Shown here in pieces: positions 24,555 to 31,478 of a stretch of 64,000 nucleotides of DNA. Origin of the DNA: Streptomyces phaeofaciens. GTDB lineage: Bacteria; Actinomycetota; Actinomycetes; Streptomycetales; Streptomycetaceae. The stretch covers positions 62,001 to 126,000 of the forward strand of contig NZ_BMSA01000023.1 in the NCBI RefSeq assembly GCF_014648915.1. The letters run 5' to 3'. The position numbers were made by a program, and so were the translations under genes. The notes under the pieces are model-generated. The model made no database searches. It was not told where the DNA came from and saw nothing but the letters and a program-made list of their open reading frames with translations. Every line of letters begins with the position of its first letter. Positions within the stretch are counted from its first letter, which is position 1.

Positions 24555-25922
24555 ATGTCTTCGACACGCCGTCAGATCCTCGCCCGCACCGGTGCCCTGG
24601 GGGCGGGCATCGCCTTCACCGGCGCCCTCTCCGACCTCTTCGCGGGCACCGCCGCCGCGCAGGAGACCGGCCACGGCGGCTACGGCCCCCTCGTCCCCGA
24701 CCCGGACGGCCTGCTCGACCTCCCCGAGGGCTTCCGCTACCGGGTGCTCTCCCGCGAGGGCGACCCGCTGCGCTCCGGGGAGGGCCCCGTCCCCTCGAAC
24801 CACGACGGCATGGCGGCCCTCCCCGGCCGCCAGGGCCGTGTCCACCTGGTCCGCAACCACGAGAACCGCCCCACCGCACGGCACCCCGTCCCCACGATCG
24901 AGGGCCTGACCTACGACCCGGCGGGCAAGGGCGGCTGTACGGCGCTGACGCTCGACGCGCGGGGCCGGGTGCTGTCGGAGCGGGTCGCCGTCGCCGGTAC
25001 GGCCGTCAACTGCGCGGGCGGACCCACCCCGTGGCACACCTGGCTGACCTGCGAGGAGACCGAGGACAGGGCCGGCACCAACGGGTACACGAAGGACCAC
25101 GGCTTCATCTTCGAGGTCGATCCGGCCGACCCGCGCCGCACCGGCGCCGTCCCGCTGGCCGCGATGGGCCGCTTCCAGCACGAGGCGGTCGCCGTCGACC
25201 CGCACCTCGGCGTCGTCTACGAGACGGAGGACGCGTTCCTCGAACCGTTCGGCCTCTTCTACCGCTTCCTGCCGAAGAAGCCGCTGGGCGGGATCGGTTC
25301 GCTGCGCGCCGGCGGCCGGCTCCAGGCGATGCGGGTGCCCGGCGTACCGGACCTGTCGTCGATCCTGGAGACCGGCGCGGTCTTCGACGGCGTGGAGTGG
25401 GCCGACGTGCCGGACCCGCTCGCCGCCGGAACCCCCACCCGACTCCAGGACTACGGCCCGCGGGGCATCACGCACGCCCAGAAGCTGGAGGGCTGCTACT
25501 GGGGCGGGCGGTGCGTGTACTTCGTGTCGTCGTTCGCGCGCAGCGCGGACGGTTCGGCGGCCGACCACTTCGGCCAGGTCTGGCGCTACGACCCGGCGCG
25601 CCGGCGCCTCACGCTCGTCGTCGTCTTCGGCCCGGACACCGACGTCCAGCTGCCCGGCGAGTCCCCCGACAACATCTGCCTCGCCGCCGGGGGCGGCCTG
25701 ATGGTGTGCGAGGACGGCAACGGCGCCCAGCACGTCTTCGGTGTCACCCGGCACGGCGAGGTCTATCCGATGGCCCGCGGCCGGCAGAACATCGGCACCC
25801 CGGCCGAACCGGAGTGGGGCGAGTTCGCCGGTGTCACCTTCTCCCCCGACGGCCGCACGATGTACGTCAACTGCTACACCCCCGGGACGACGTTCGCGGT
25901 GACGGGCCCCTGGCGCCGCTGA
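24555..25922 (+). CDS. Tat-exported PhoX-like phosphatase (DUF839)
   Basis: A 455-aa secreted protein of the PhoX/DUF839 family, calcium- and iron-dependent alkaline phosphatases. The N-terminus has a twin-arginine signal (STRRQILARTGALGAG). Motifs include VPSNHDGMAALPG, LVRNHENRPT, WHTWLTCEETEDRAG, GRFQHEAVAVDP, YETED and SPDNICLAAGGGLMVCEDGNG, matching the metal-binding pattern. ATG 24555 has AGGAAGG upstream. No convincing PHO box is seen. A very strong hairpin follows the gene. Confidence 0.88.
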   Translation: MSSTRRQILARTGALGAGIAFTGALSDLFAGTAAAQETGHGGYGPLVPDPDGLLDLPEGFRYRVLSREGDPLRSGEGPVPSNHDGMAALPGRQGRVHLVRNHENRPTARHPVPTIEGLTYDPAGKGGCTALTLDARGRVLSERVAVAGTAVNCAGGPTPWHTWLTCEETEDRAGTNGYTKDHGFIFEVDPADPRRTGAVPLAAMGRFQHEAVAVDPHLGVVYETEDAFLEPFGLFYRFLPKKPLGGIGSLRAGGRLQAMRVPGVPDLSSILETGAVFDGVEWADVPDPLAAGTPTRLQDYGPRGITHAQKLEGCYWGGRCVYFVSSFARSADGSAADHFGQVWRYDPARRRLTLVVVFGPDTDVQLPGESPDNICLAAGGGLMVCEDGNGAQHVFGVTRHGEVYPMARGRQNIGTPAEPEWGEFAGVTFSPDGRTMYVNCYTPGTTFAVTGPWRR

Positions 25923-25955
25923 CGGCGACCGGGGTGTACCGCCCGGCTTTCCGAA

Positions 25956-26010
25956 GGTGTCCCCCGCCCTGGCGCGCACGGACCCCGTGCGCGCCCGGGC
26001 GGGTGACACC
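25956..26010. terminator. Long terminator hairpin after the PhoX-like gene
   Basis: A 55-nt near-perfect stem-loop: three paired blocks (GGTGTC/GACACC, CCCGCCC/GGGCGGG, GGCGCGCACG/CGTGCGCGCC) separated by two single mismatches, with a 5-nt loop. It should stop transcription very efficiently. Confidence 0.85.
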
Positions 26011-26058
26011 TCCGGGGAGCCGGGCGGCATATCGTCATAAGTAACTCTTTTCGGATCC

Positions 26059-26064
26059 TAAGTT
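26059..26064 (+). promoter_or_regulatory. Candidate leaderless -10 (TAAGTT)
   Basis: TAAGTT followed by 6 nt and then the GTG at 26071, with no Shine-Dalgarno sequence. The layout predicts transcription beginning at or next to the start codon. No convincing -35 is visible. Confidence 0.4.
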
Positions 26065-26070
26065 CGTACG

Positions 26071-26922
26071 GTGATCCCTCCCGTACGCCGTCTCGCCGCC
26101 CTCTGCGCCCTCGGAGCCCTCGGCGCCTCGCTCACCGCCTGCGGCACCTCCCCGGCACCGCACCCCGCCCGCCCGGCCCCCGCCGCCGCTTCCGCCACGC
26201 CCTCCCGGCCGCCGACGCTCGCCCCGGGCCCCGCCGGACTGACCCCCGTCTTCCGGCACGGGCCCCGTACGGCCGGGAGGACCGTCGCCCTCACCTTCGA
26301 CGCCGACATGACGGCCGACCAGGGACCGCGGGCGGCGCGCGGCGAGCACTTCGACAACCCGGGGCTGATCGCGGCCCTGCGGACGCTGAGGGTGCCGGCC
26401 ACCGTGTTCATGACCGGCCGGTGGGCCGAGGAGTACCCCGCCCAGGCCCGCGCCATCGGCCGCGACCCCCTGTTCGAGGTCGCCAACCACTCCTTCAGCC
26501 ACTACGCCTTCACCGACGACTGCTACGGGCTGCCGACCGTCTCCGGGGACCGGATGCGGGCGGACGTGGAGCGGGCGTACACGGCGCTGCGCCGGGTGGG
26601 GGTGCCCGACGCGATGCCGTACTTCCGCTTCCCGGGCGGCTGCTACGACCGGCGGGCGCTGCGCGCGGTGAGCGCCACGGGTGTCACCGCCGTGCAGTGG
26701 GACGTGGTGAGCGGGGACGCCTTCGCCACGGACGCGGACGCCGTCGCCCAGGACGTGCTGGACGGGGTGCGGCCGGGCTCCGTGGTCGTCATGCACTGCA
26801 CCCGCAGCGCCGCGCCGACGACCGAGCGGGCCGTGCGCGCGATCGTGCCGGAGCTGCGCCGGCGCGGGTACCGGTTCGTGAAGGTGTCCGAGCTGATCGG
26901 GGCGGCGAGCGGGCGCCGCTGA
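26071..26922 (+). CDS. Polysaccharide deacetylase lipoprotein (NodB domain)
   Basis: A 283-aa predicted lipoprotein (lipobox LTAC after LAALCALGALGAS) with a NodB-fold carbohydrate esterase 4 domain. The metal histidines are in ANHSFSHY, and later motifs include RFPGGCYD and QWDVVSGD. The first motif reads TFDADMT in place of the common TFDDG, so the metal-binding Asp is shifted or altered. It likely removes acetyl groups from an envelope polysaccharide or peptidoglycan. GTG 26071 has no RBS and sits 6 nt after TAAGTT. Confidence 0.85.
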   Translation: MIPPVRRLAALCALGALGASLTACGTSPAPHPARPAPAAASATPSRPPTLAPGPAGLTPVFRHGPRTAGRTVALTFDADMTADQGPRAARGEHFDNPGLIAALRTLRVPATVFMTGRWAEEYPAQARAIGRDPLFEVANHSFSHYAFTDDCYGLPTVSGDRMRADVERAYTALRRVGVPDAMPYFRFPGGCYDRRALRAVSATGVTAVQWDVVSGDAFATDADAVAQDVLDGVRPGSVVVMHCTRSAAPTTERAVRAIVPELRRRGYRFVKVSELIGAASGRR

Positions 26923-26954
26923 GCCCCGGGGCGTCCTCCTCGTACGCTGGACGC

Positions 26955-27134
26955 ATGAACGACGACGTGTGCGGCCCGGTCGACGCGACCCGGCCGCCCC
27001 GGGCCGACGGACCGCCGTACGCGGAGTGCGTGCTGTGCCGGAAGCCGACGGAGTACCCGGAGTCGCACAAGGGGATCACCTTGTGCCCGGTGTGCGAGTG
27101 GCAGGAGGCCCAGCGCACCGCCTGCTCGGGGTGA
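26955..27134 (+). CDS. Small zinc-ribbon-like protein
   Basis: A 59-aa protein with two CxxC pairs (CVLCRKPTEYPE and LCPVCEWQEA) spaced 17 residues apart, a classical zinc-ribbon layout. I do not know its function. ATG 26955 has no Shine-Dalgarno but lies 6 nt after TACGCT, a leaderless arrangement. High third-position GC and the intact Cys pattern support coding. It lies just after the deacetylase gene, in a different frame and apparently with its own promoter. Confidence 0.65.
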   Translation: MNDDVCGPVDATRPPRADGPPYAECVLCRKPTEYPESHKGITLCPVCEWQEAQRTACSG

Positions 27135-27157
27135 GTGCCGGGAGGCGGGCGCGCCGC

Positions 27158-27829
27158 TCAGGGTGAGCGCCGGGAGGTGAGCGCGCAGGCCGCGCCCGTC
27201 GCGGCGGCCGTCAGCAGCGCCGCGGCCGCCGTCGCCAGGAGCGGCAGGTGGACGGTCGCCGTGTGCGAGCCGCCGACCAGGCCGCTGACCGCCGCGTGCG
27301 CCGGGGATCCCGTCACCACCAGCGCCAGCAGGGCCGCGAGGAGCGTCGCCGGGACCGCCCGGCCGGGTGAGCGCAGCACGGGCCAGGCGGTGAGCGCGCC
27401 GACGGCCGTGCCGAGCAGGGCGCAGGTCAGGCAGGCGAGCAGCCCGGCCGCGGTGCCTTCGAGCGCGGGCACCCGCTGCTGGTGGTCGGCGCCGACCGGG
27501 TCGCTGACGAGGGCGACCACCGCCGTCGACGCCGTTCCGAGGAGGGTCGCGGCGCCCAGGGCGACCAGGACGCAGGCCAGGTGCGCCCGCGCGGGCCCGG
27601 CCGCCGCCGCGACGACGGTGCGCGCCGCCGGGGGCTCGCCGGAGACACAGATCCGCACCAGCCAGGCGGCGACGGGCAGCAGCGCGGCGGCCGTGTAGCC
27701 GAGCGAGTCCAGCAGCGGCTGGCCGCCCTGCACACCGATGCCGAGGAGGACGGCGTAGAGCAGGAACGGCGGCAGCCAGCGCTGGGAGCGCAGGAGCAGG
27801 GCGCTCTGGTAGCGCAGGAGGGCGGTCAT
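27158..27829 (-). CDS. ABC transporter membrane subunit, uncharacterised
   Basis: A 223-aa membrane protein with six hydrophobic segments, second gene of a two-gene ABC system. Its ATG at 27829 overlaps the ATPase stop (ATGA), indicating coupled translation. It has no binding protein partner and no conserved importer coupling motif, so an exporter or ABC-2-like role is more likely. The substrate is unknown. The same frame extends to 27874 but that part lies inside the ATPase gene. Confidence 0.75.
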   Translation of the reverse strand: MTALLRYQSALLLRSQRWLPPFLLYAVLLGIGVQGGQPLLDSLGYTAAALLPVAAWLVRICVSGEPPAARTVVAAAAGPARAHLACVLVALGAATLLGTASTAVVALVSDPVGADHQQRVPALEGTAAGLLACLTCALLGTAVGALTAWPVLRSPGRAVPATLLAALLALVVTGSPAHAAVSGLVGGSHTATVHLPLLATAAAALLTAAATGAACALTSRRSP

Positions 27830-28683
27830 GGGCGGCCTTCGCGGTCGGCCGGACCCACGCCGACGACGTGCCACGGCGGGCTCGCGGTCAGCAGGGCGCG
27901 GAGCAGGACGTCGGATCGGGCGGCGGGGACGGTCAGACGGTGGGTGCGGTCGCCCGTCTCCTCGGCGGAGACGACCAGGCGCAGCGCCCCCTCGGGCAGC
28001 GGCGACGGGCCCCGCACCTCGACGACCGTGTGCGGCCCGTCGGCGCCGGCGGCCGGCTGCGGGACGCGGCGGTGCAGGGTGCCGTCGCGGACCGCGTACA
28101 CGACGTCCGTCGTCCCGGCGAGGCGGCGGGGGTCGTGGTCGACGAAGACGACGGCGGTCCCCGCGGCGGTGCGCTCGGCGACCGCGCGTTCCAGTTCGGC
28201 GCGCGCGTCGGTGTCGAGGCCGGTCCAGGCCTCGTCCAGGATCAGCAACTCCGGTTCGGCGAGCAGCGCCTGGGCCACCGCCACCTTCTGGCTGCTGCCC
28301 TTGGACAGCCGGGTCATGGGGGTGCGGGCGTGGGTGCCGGCGCCGAAGCGCTCCAGCCAGTCGCCCGCCGCGCGCTCGGCGGCCGTACGGTCCAGGCCGT
28401 GGACGGCGGCGAGGTGGGTGAGGTAGCCGAGGGCGGTGAAGGGCAGGGCGGCGGGGAAGCGTTCGGGGACGTGGGCGGTGCGGGGGCGGCCGGTGACCCT
28501 GCCCTCGGTCGGGGCGTCGACGCGGGCCAGGAGGCGCAGCAGGGTGGACTTGCCGGTGCCGTTGGCGCCTTCGACCCGGATCAGGGTGGCGGGGTCCGCG
28601 GTGAGGTCCACCCCGCGCAGGACCCAGGGGCCGCGCAGGCCGTAGCGGCGGCCGACGCCCTCCAGCCGTAGCGCACCGTGCAT
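27826..28683 (-). CDS. ABC transporter ATP-binding protein (exporter type)
   Basis: A 285-aa ATPase. Walker A is VEGANGTGKSTLL, a divergent signature LSKGSSQKVAVAQALL replaces LSGGQ, Walker B is LLILDEAWTGLD and the H-loop is VFVDHD. A C-terminal extension of about 80 residues follows the ATPase domain. ATG 28683 has AAGGAC upstream. It forms a two-gene operon with the membrane subunit and is divergent from the PTH2-like gene, 59 bp away. The system is of the small ABC-2-like class often used for export. Confidence 0.85.
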   Translation of the reverse strand: MHGALRLEGVGRRYGLRGPWVLRGVDLTADPATLIRVEGANGTGKSTLLRLLARVDAPTEGRVTGRPRTAHVPERFPAALPFTALGYLTHLAAVHGLDRTAAERAAGDWLERFGAGTHARTPMTRLSKGSSQKVAVAQALLAEPELLILDEAWTGLDTDARAELERAVAERTAAGTAVVFVDHDPRRLAGTTDVVYAVRDGTLHRRVPQPAAGADGPHTVVEVRGPSPLPEGALRLVVSAEETGDRTHRLTVPAARSDVLLRALLTASPPWHVVGVGPADREGRP

Positions 28684-28742
28684 GCGGACCGTCCTTTCAC
28701 GCGCCCCGGGGAGCGGATCTTCCACCTGGCAGACTGGAGGAC

Positions 28743-29459
28743 GTGACCAGTGATCCGGCCGTTCCCGGCGACAGCCCTTTCCGTTCCGGAACCTCCCCCC
28801 GCGACGAGGCCCCGCAGTTCGTCCTTCCCCTGGTGGTCCGTATCGAGCGGGCCGCCCCGCCCGCGCGCACGGACGCGCTGGAGACGGCCGCGCGGGCCGT
28901 GCTGACCCTCCTCGCCGACGAGCGGGCGCTGGGCGACGGCGAGTGGGCCGAGGCCGTGCACGACTGGCAGGACGCCCGGATCCGCAAGGTGGTCCGGCGG
29001 GCGCGCGGCGCGGAGTGGCGGCGGGCCGAGGCACTGCCCGGCATCACGGTCACCGGCAAGTCGGCGGAGGTACGGGTGTTCCCGCCCGTCCCGCTGGACG
29101 GCTGGCCGAAGGACCTGGCCAGGCTCCAGGTCTCCGGCACGGACCTCGACGACCCGGAGCCGCCGGTGGAGGCCGGCCCCTTGGCGCCGGTGATCTGGCT
29201 GAACCCCGATCTCGGCATGTCCGCCGGCAAGGCGATGGCCCAGGCGGGGCACGGCGCGCAGCTCGCCTGGTGGGAACTGCCCGAGGAGGAGCGCACCGCC
29301 TGGCGCGAGGCCGGTTTCCCGCTGGCCGTACGGACCGCCGCGGCCGACCGGTGGCGCGAGCTGACGGCGAGCGGGCTGCCCGTGGTCCGGGACGCGGGGT
29401 TCACGGAGATCGCGCCCGGCAGCTGCACGGTGGTCGCCGAGCATCCGGCCCTGCGCTGA
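28743..29459 (+). CDS. Peptidyl-tRNA hydrolase 2 (PTH2)-like protein
   Basis: A 238-aa protein whose C-terminal 110 residues match the PTH2 fold (MSAGKAMAQAGHGAQLAWW, then ITEIAPGSCTVVAEHP-type ending). PTH2 enzymes release peptides from peptidyl-tRNA; bacterial relatives of this long form are less studied. The N-terminal half is an actinobacterial extension without a known domain. The GTG start at 28743 directly follows GGAGGAC with unusually short spacing. Confidence 0.75.
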   Translation: MTSDPAVPGDSPFRSGTSPRDEAPQFVLPLVVRIERAAPPARTDALETAARAVLTLLADERALGDGEWAEAVHDWQDARIRKVVRRARGAEWRRAEALPGITVTGKSAEVRVFPPVPLDGWPKDLARLQVSGTDLDDPEPPVEAGPLAPVIWLNPDLGMSAGKAMAQAGHGAQLAWWELPEEERTAWREAGFPLAVRTAAADRWRELTASGLPVVRDAGFTEIAPGSCTVVAEHPALR

Positions 29460-29584
29460 GCGGGGCCGCCCGCGCCCAACCTCAAATGTTGCTCTGAAGG
29501 CGGGCCGAGGACGGTTCGGCGCAACCTCGCGGGGTCATACCCCCGTCACCACCGAGGGGGCACGGCACGAAGGAGGCGGGGGCC

Positions 29585-30871
29585 ATGACACGACTGGGCA
29601 CGGGCATCGGCTGGCGGCCGGAGATCGCGGACGCCGTGGAGCGGATGCCGGGCATCGACTGGGTCGAGGTCGTGGCGGAGAACACCTGCCCCGGACACCT
29701 CCCCGAGTCCCTGCAACGGCTCCTCGACCGCGGTGTCACCGTCGTCCCGCACGGGGTCTCGCTGGGACTCGGCGGCGCCGACCGGCCCGACGAGGGGCGG
29801 CTGGCCGCCCTCGCCGAGCGGGCCGAGGCGCTGGGCTCACCGCTGGTGACCGAACACATCGCGTTCGTCCGCGCGGGCGGCCCGCTGACCGCCTCGGCGC
29901 CGCTGGAGGCCGGGCACCTGCTGCCGGTGCCGCGCACCCGCGACGCCCTCGACGTGCTCTGCGAGAACGTGCGCATCGCGCAGGACGCCCTGCCCGTGCC
30001 GCTCGCCGTCGAGAACATCGCCGCCCTCGTCGCGTGGCCCGGCGAGGAGATGACGGAGGGCCAGTTCCTGTACGAGCTGGCCGACCGGACGGGCGTACGG
30101 CTGCTGATCGACGTGGCGAACCTGCACACCAACCACGTCAACCGCGGCGAGGACCCCGCCAAGGCGCTCGCCGAACTGCCCCTGGAGGCCCTCGCCTACG
30201 TCCATGTCGCGGGCGGCTTCGAACGGGACGGCGTCTGGCACGACAGCCACGCCCACCCGGTGCCGCGCCCGGTCCTCGACATCCTGGCCGACCTCGCCTC
30301 CCGGGTCTCCCCGCCCGGAGTGCTGCTGGAACGCGACGAGAACTTCCCCGAACCCGGCGAGCTGGAGCGGGAGCTGGGGGCGATCCGGGAGACGGTACGG
30401 GCCGCGGCGCCCGAGCGGCCGCACCGGACGCCGGAGCGCGGCCGGACTCCGGTGCCCGCCGCCGACGACGCCGCTCGCCAGCGGCTCGGGCTCGCGGAGG
30501 CCGCGCTGCTGTCCGCCCTGGTCGCGGGCACCCCGGCGCCGGAGGGCTTCGACCGGGTCCGCCTGGGCGTCCAGGCACGGGCCCTGGCGGCGAAGCGGGC
30601 GGACGTGGTGGCGAAGGTGGCGCCGGAGCTGCCGGTGATCCTCGGCGAGGGGTACCGGACGGCCTTCCTCGGTTACGCACAGGGCCACCCGATGCGCGGC
30701 GGCTACCGGCAGGACGCCCTGGACTTCGCGGAGTGGGTGCTGCGGAGCGGGCCGCCGCGGGAGAGCGGGGCCCGTCGGGAACTGCGGCGGTGGTGGCTGG
30801 ACCGCTCGGGCCCGGCGCCGCGGCCGCGGTCGCGGCTGGCCCGGGTGGGGCGGTCGCTGACGCGGCGGTGA
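29585..30871 (+). CDS. DUF692 multinuclear non-heme iron oxidase-like protein with a C-terminal extension
   Basis: A 428-aa protein. Residues 1-275 are a DUF692 TIM barrel with the metal-ligand pattern of MbnB/TglH-type enzymes: PHGVSLGLGG, VTEHIAF, AVENIAAL, LLIDVANLHTNHVN, YVHVAGG, HDSHAHPV and LLERDENFP. These enzymes oxidise cysteine or asparagine side chains of ribosomal peptides. Residues about 295-428 form a second helical domain (AALLSALVAGTPAPEGFDRVR) in the position where separate partner proteins occur in other systems. ATG 29585 has AAGGAGG upstream. A TIGR04222 protein gene, a frequent associate, is now 12 kb away across an island. Confidence 0.82.
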   Translation: MTRLGTGIGWRPEIADAVERMPGIDWVEVVAENTCPGHLPESLQRLLDRGVTVVPHGVSLGLGGADRPDEGRLAALAERAEALGSPLVTEHIAFVRAGGPLTASAPLEAGHLLPVPRTRDALDVLCENVRIAQDALPVPLAVENIAALVAWPGEEMTEGQFLYELADRTGVRLLIDVANLHTNHVNRGEDPAKALAELPLEALAYVHVAGGFERDGVWHDSHAHPVPRPVLDILADLASRVSPPGVLLERDENFPEPGELERELGAIRETVRAAAPERPHRTPERGRTPVPAADDAARQRLGLAEAALLSALVAGTPAPEGFDRVRLGVQARALAAKRADVVAKVAPELPVILGEGYRTAFLGYAQGHPMRGGYRQDALDFAEWVLRSGPPRESGARRELRRWWLDRSGPAPRPRSRLARVGRSLTRR

Positions 30872-30959
30872 CGGATCCGGCCAGGACCGTCCGACGACGC
30901 GGGGTCCGTCGGGTGACGGCGGCCGCGGTACCGGCCCCGCCTCGCCTTCGCCCATGAGT

Positions 30960-30989
30960 GAGGCCCTCCCGCCAGAGCGGGAGGGCCTC
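30960..30989. terminator. Terminator between the DUF692 gene and the toxin island
   Basis: A perfect 13-bp stem, GAGGCCCTCCCGC and GCGGGAGGGCCTC, with the 4-nt loop CAGA. It is placed between convergent genes and should insulate the island from the DUF692 gene. Confidence 0.85.
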
Positions 30990-31001
30990 GTCGTCAGGTG
31001 A

Positions 31002-31478
31002 TCAGAGAGTCTTGAGCAGACCCGTCAGCGATTCGGCCGAACCGGTGTCGCAGGACGCGACCACGACCAGCCGGCCCAGCTCCACGGCCTCGGGCCGCTT
31101 CGTGTAGGACCACCGGCGGCCCGCTTGCAGGACGATCCCCCAGAACTGCTCCCGTTCCTCCGCGTCGTCGGCCAGCACGGCCTGGGCGTGCTCGACGACG
31201 AGCACATGGTGATCCGCCTCCAGCCAGCCGAGGTCGCGCAGGCAGTCCGAGAACGCGTCCCAGTTCCAGCCGAAGTAGTCCGGCAGCCGCAGGCCGTCCC
31301 AGAACTGCTGGAACACGCCGTCCACGTCGGCCATCTCGCGTCCGTCGACACGGGCCACGTACGTCCTGCCCGGCACCGGGAGCAGTTCGCCGAGCGGCAC
31401 ACCGGACCCGTCGGACCCGTCCGGAACGACGTGTAGCCAGGGATGGATGCGCACTGCGGGACCTTTCTCCGTCGTCAT
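31002..31478 (-). CDS. Barstar-like immunity protein
   Basis: A 158-aa barstar-family inhibitor. The recognition helix reads FGWNWDAFSDCLRDLGW; Asp74 and Asp78 align with barstar Asp35 and Asp39, which plug the active site of barnase-type RNases. ATG 31478 overlaps the stop of the Rhs toxin gene as ATGA, so translation is probably coupled; ATG 31487 is an alternative start. As last gene of the toxin operon it should neutralise the RNase at the tip of the Rhs protein. It is cytoplasmic, with no signal sequence. Confidence 0.88.
   Translation of the reverse strand: MTTEKGPAVRIHPWLHVVPDGSDGSGVPLGELLPVPGRTYVARVDGREMADVDGVFQQFWDGLRLPDYFGWNWDAFSDCLRDLGWLEADHHVLVVEHAQAVLADDAEEREQFWGIVLQAGRRWSYTKRPEAVELGRLVVVASCDTGSAESLTGLLKTL

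Noticed and set aside
21993..26030. 1345-codon open frame on the minus strand across three plus-strand genes
   Set aside because: It spans SulP, slipin and PhoX-like genes and their terminators. Low-complexity Arg/Gly/His-rich content shows it is a shadow.
18648..29544. Shared 11-mer GTCATACCCCC at 18648 and 29534
   Set aside because: In 64 kb of GC-rich sequence many 11-mers recur by chance; the flanks do not match.
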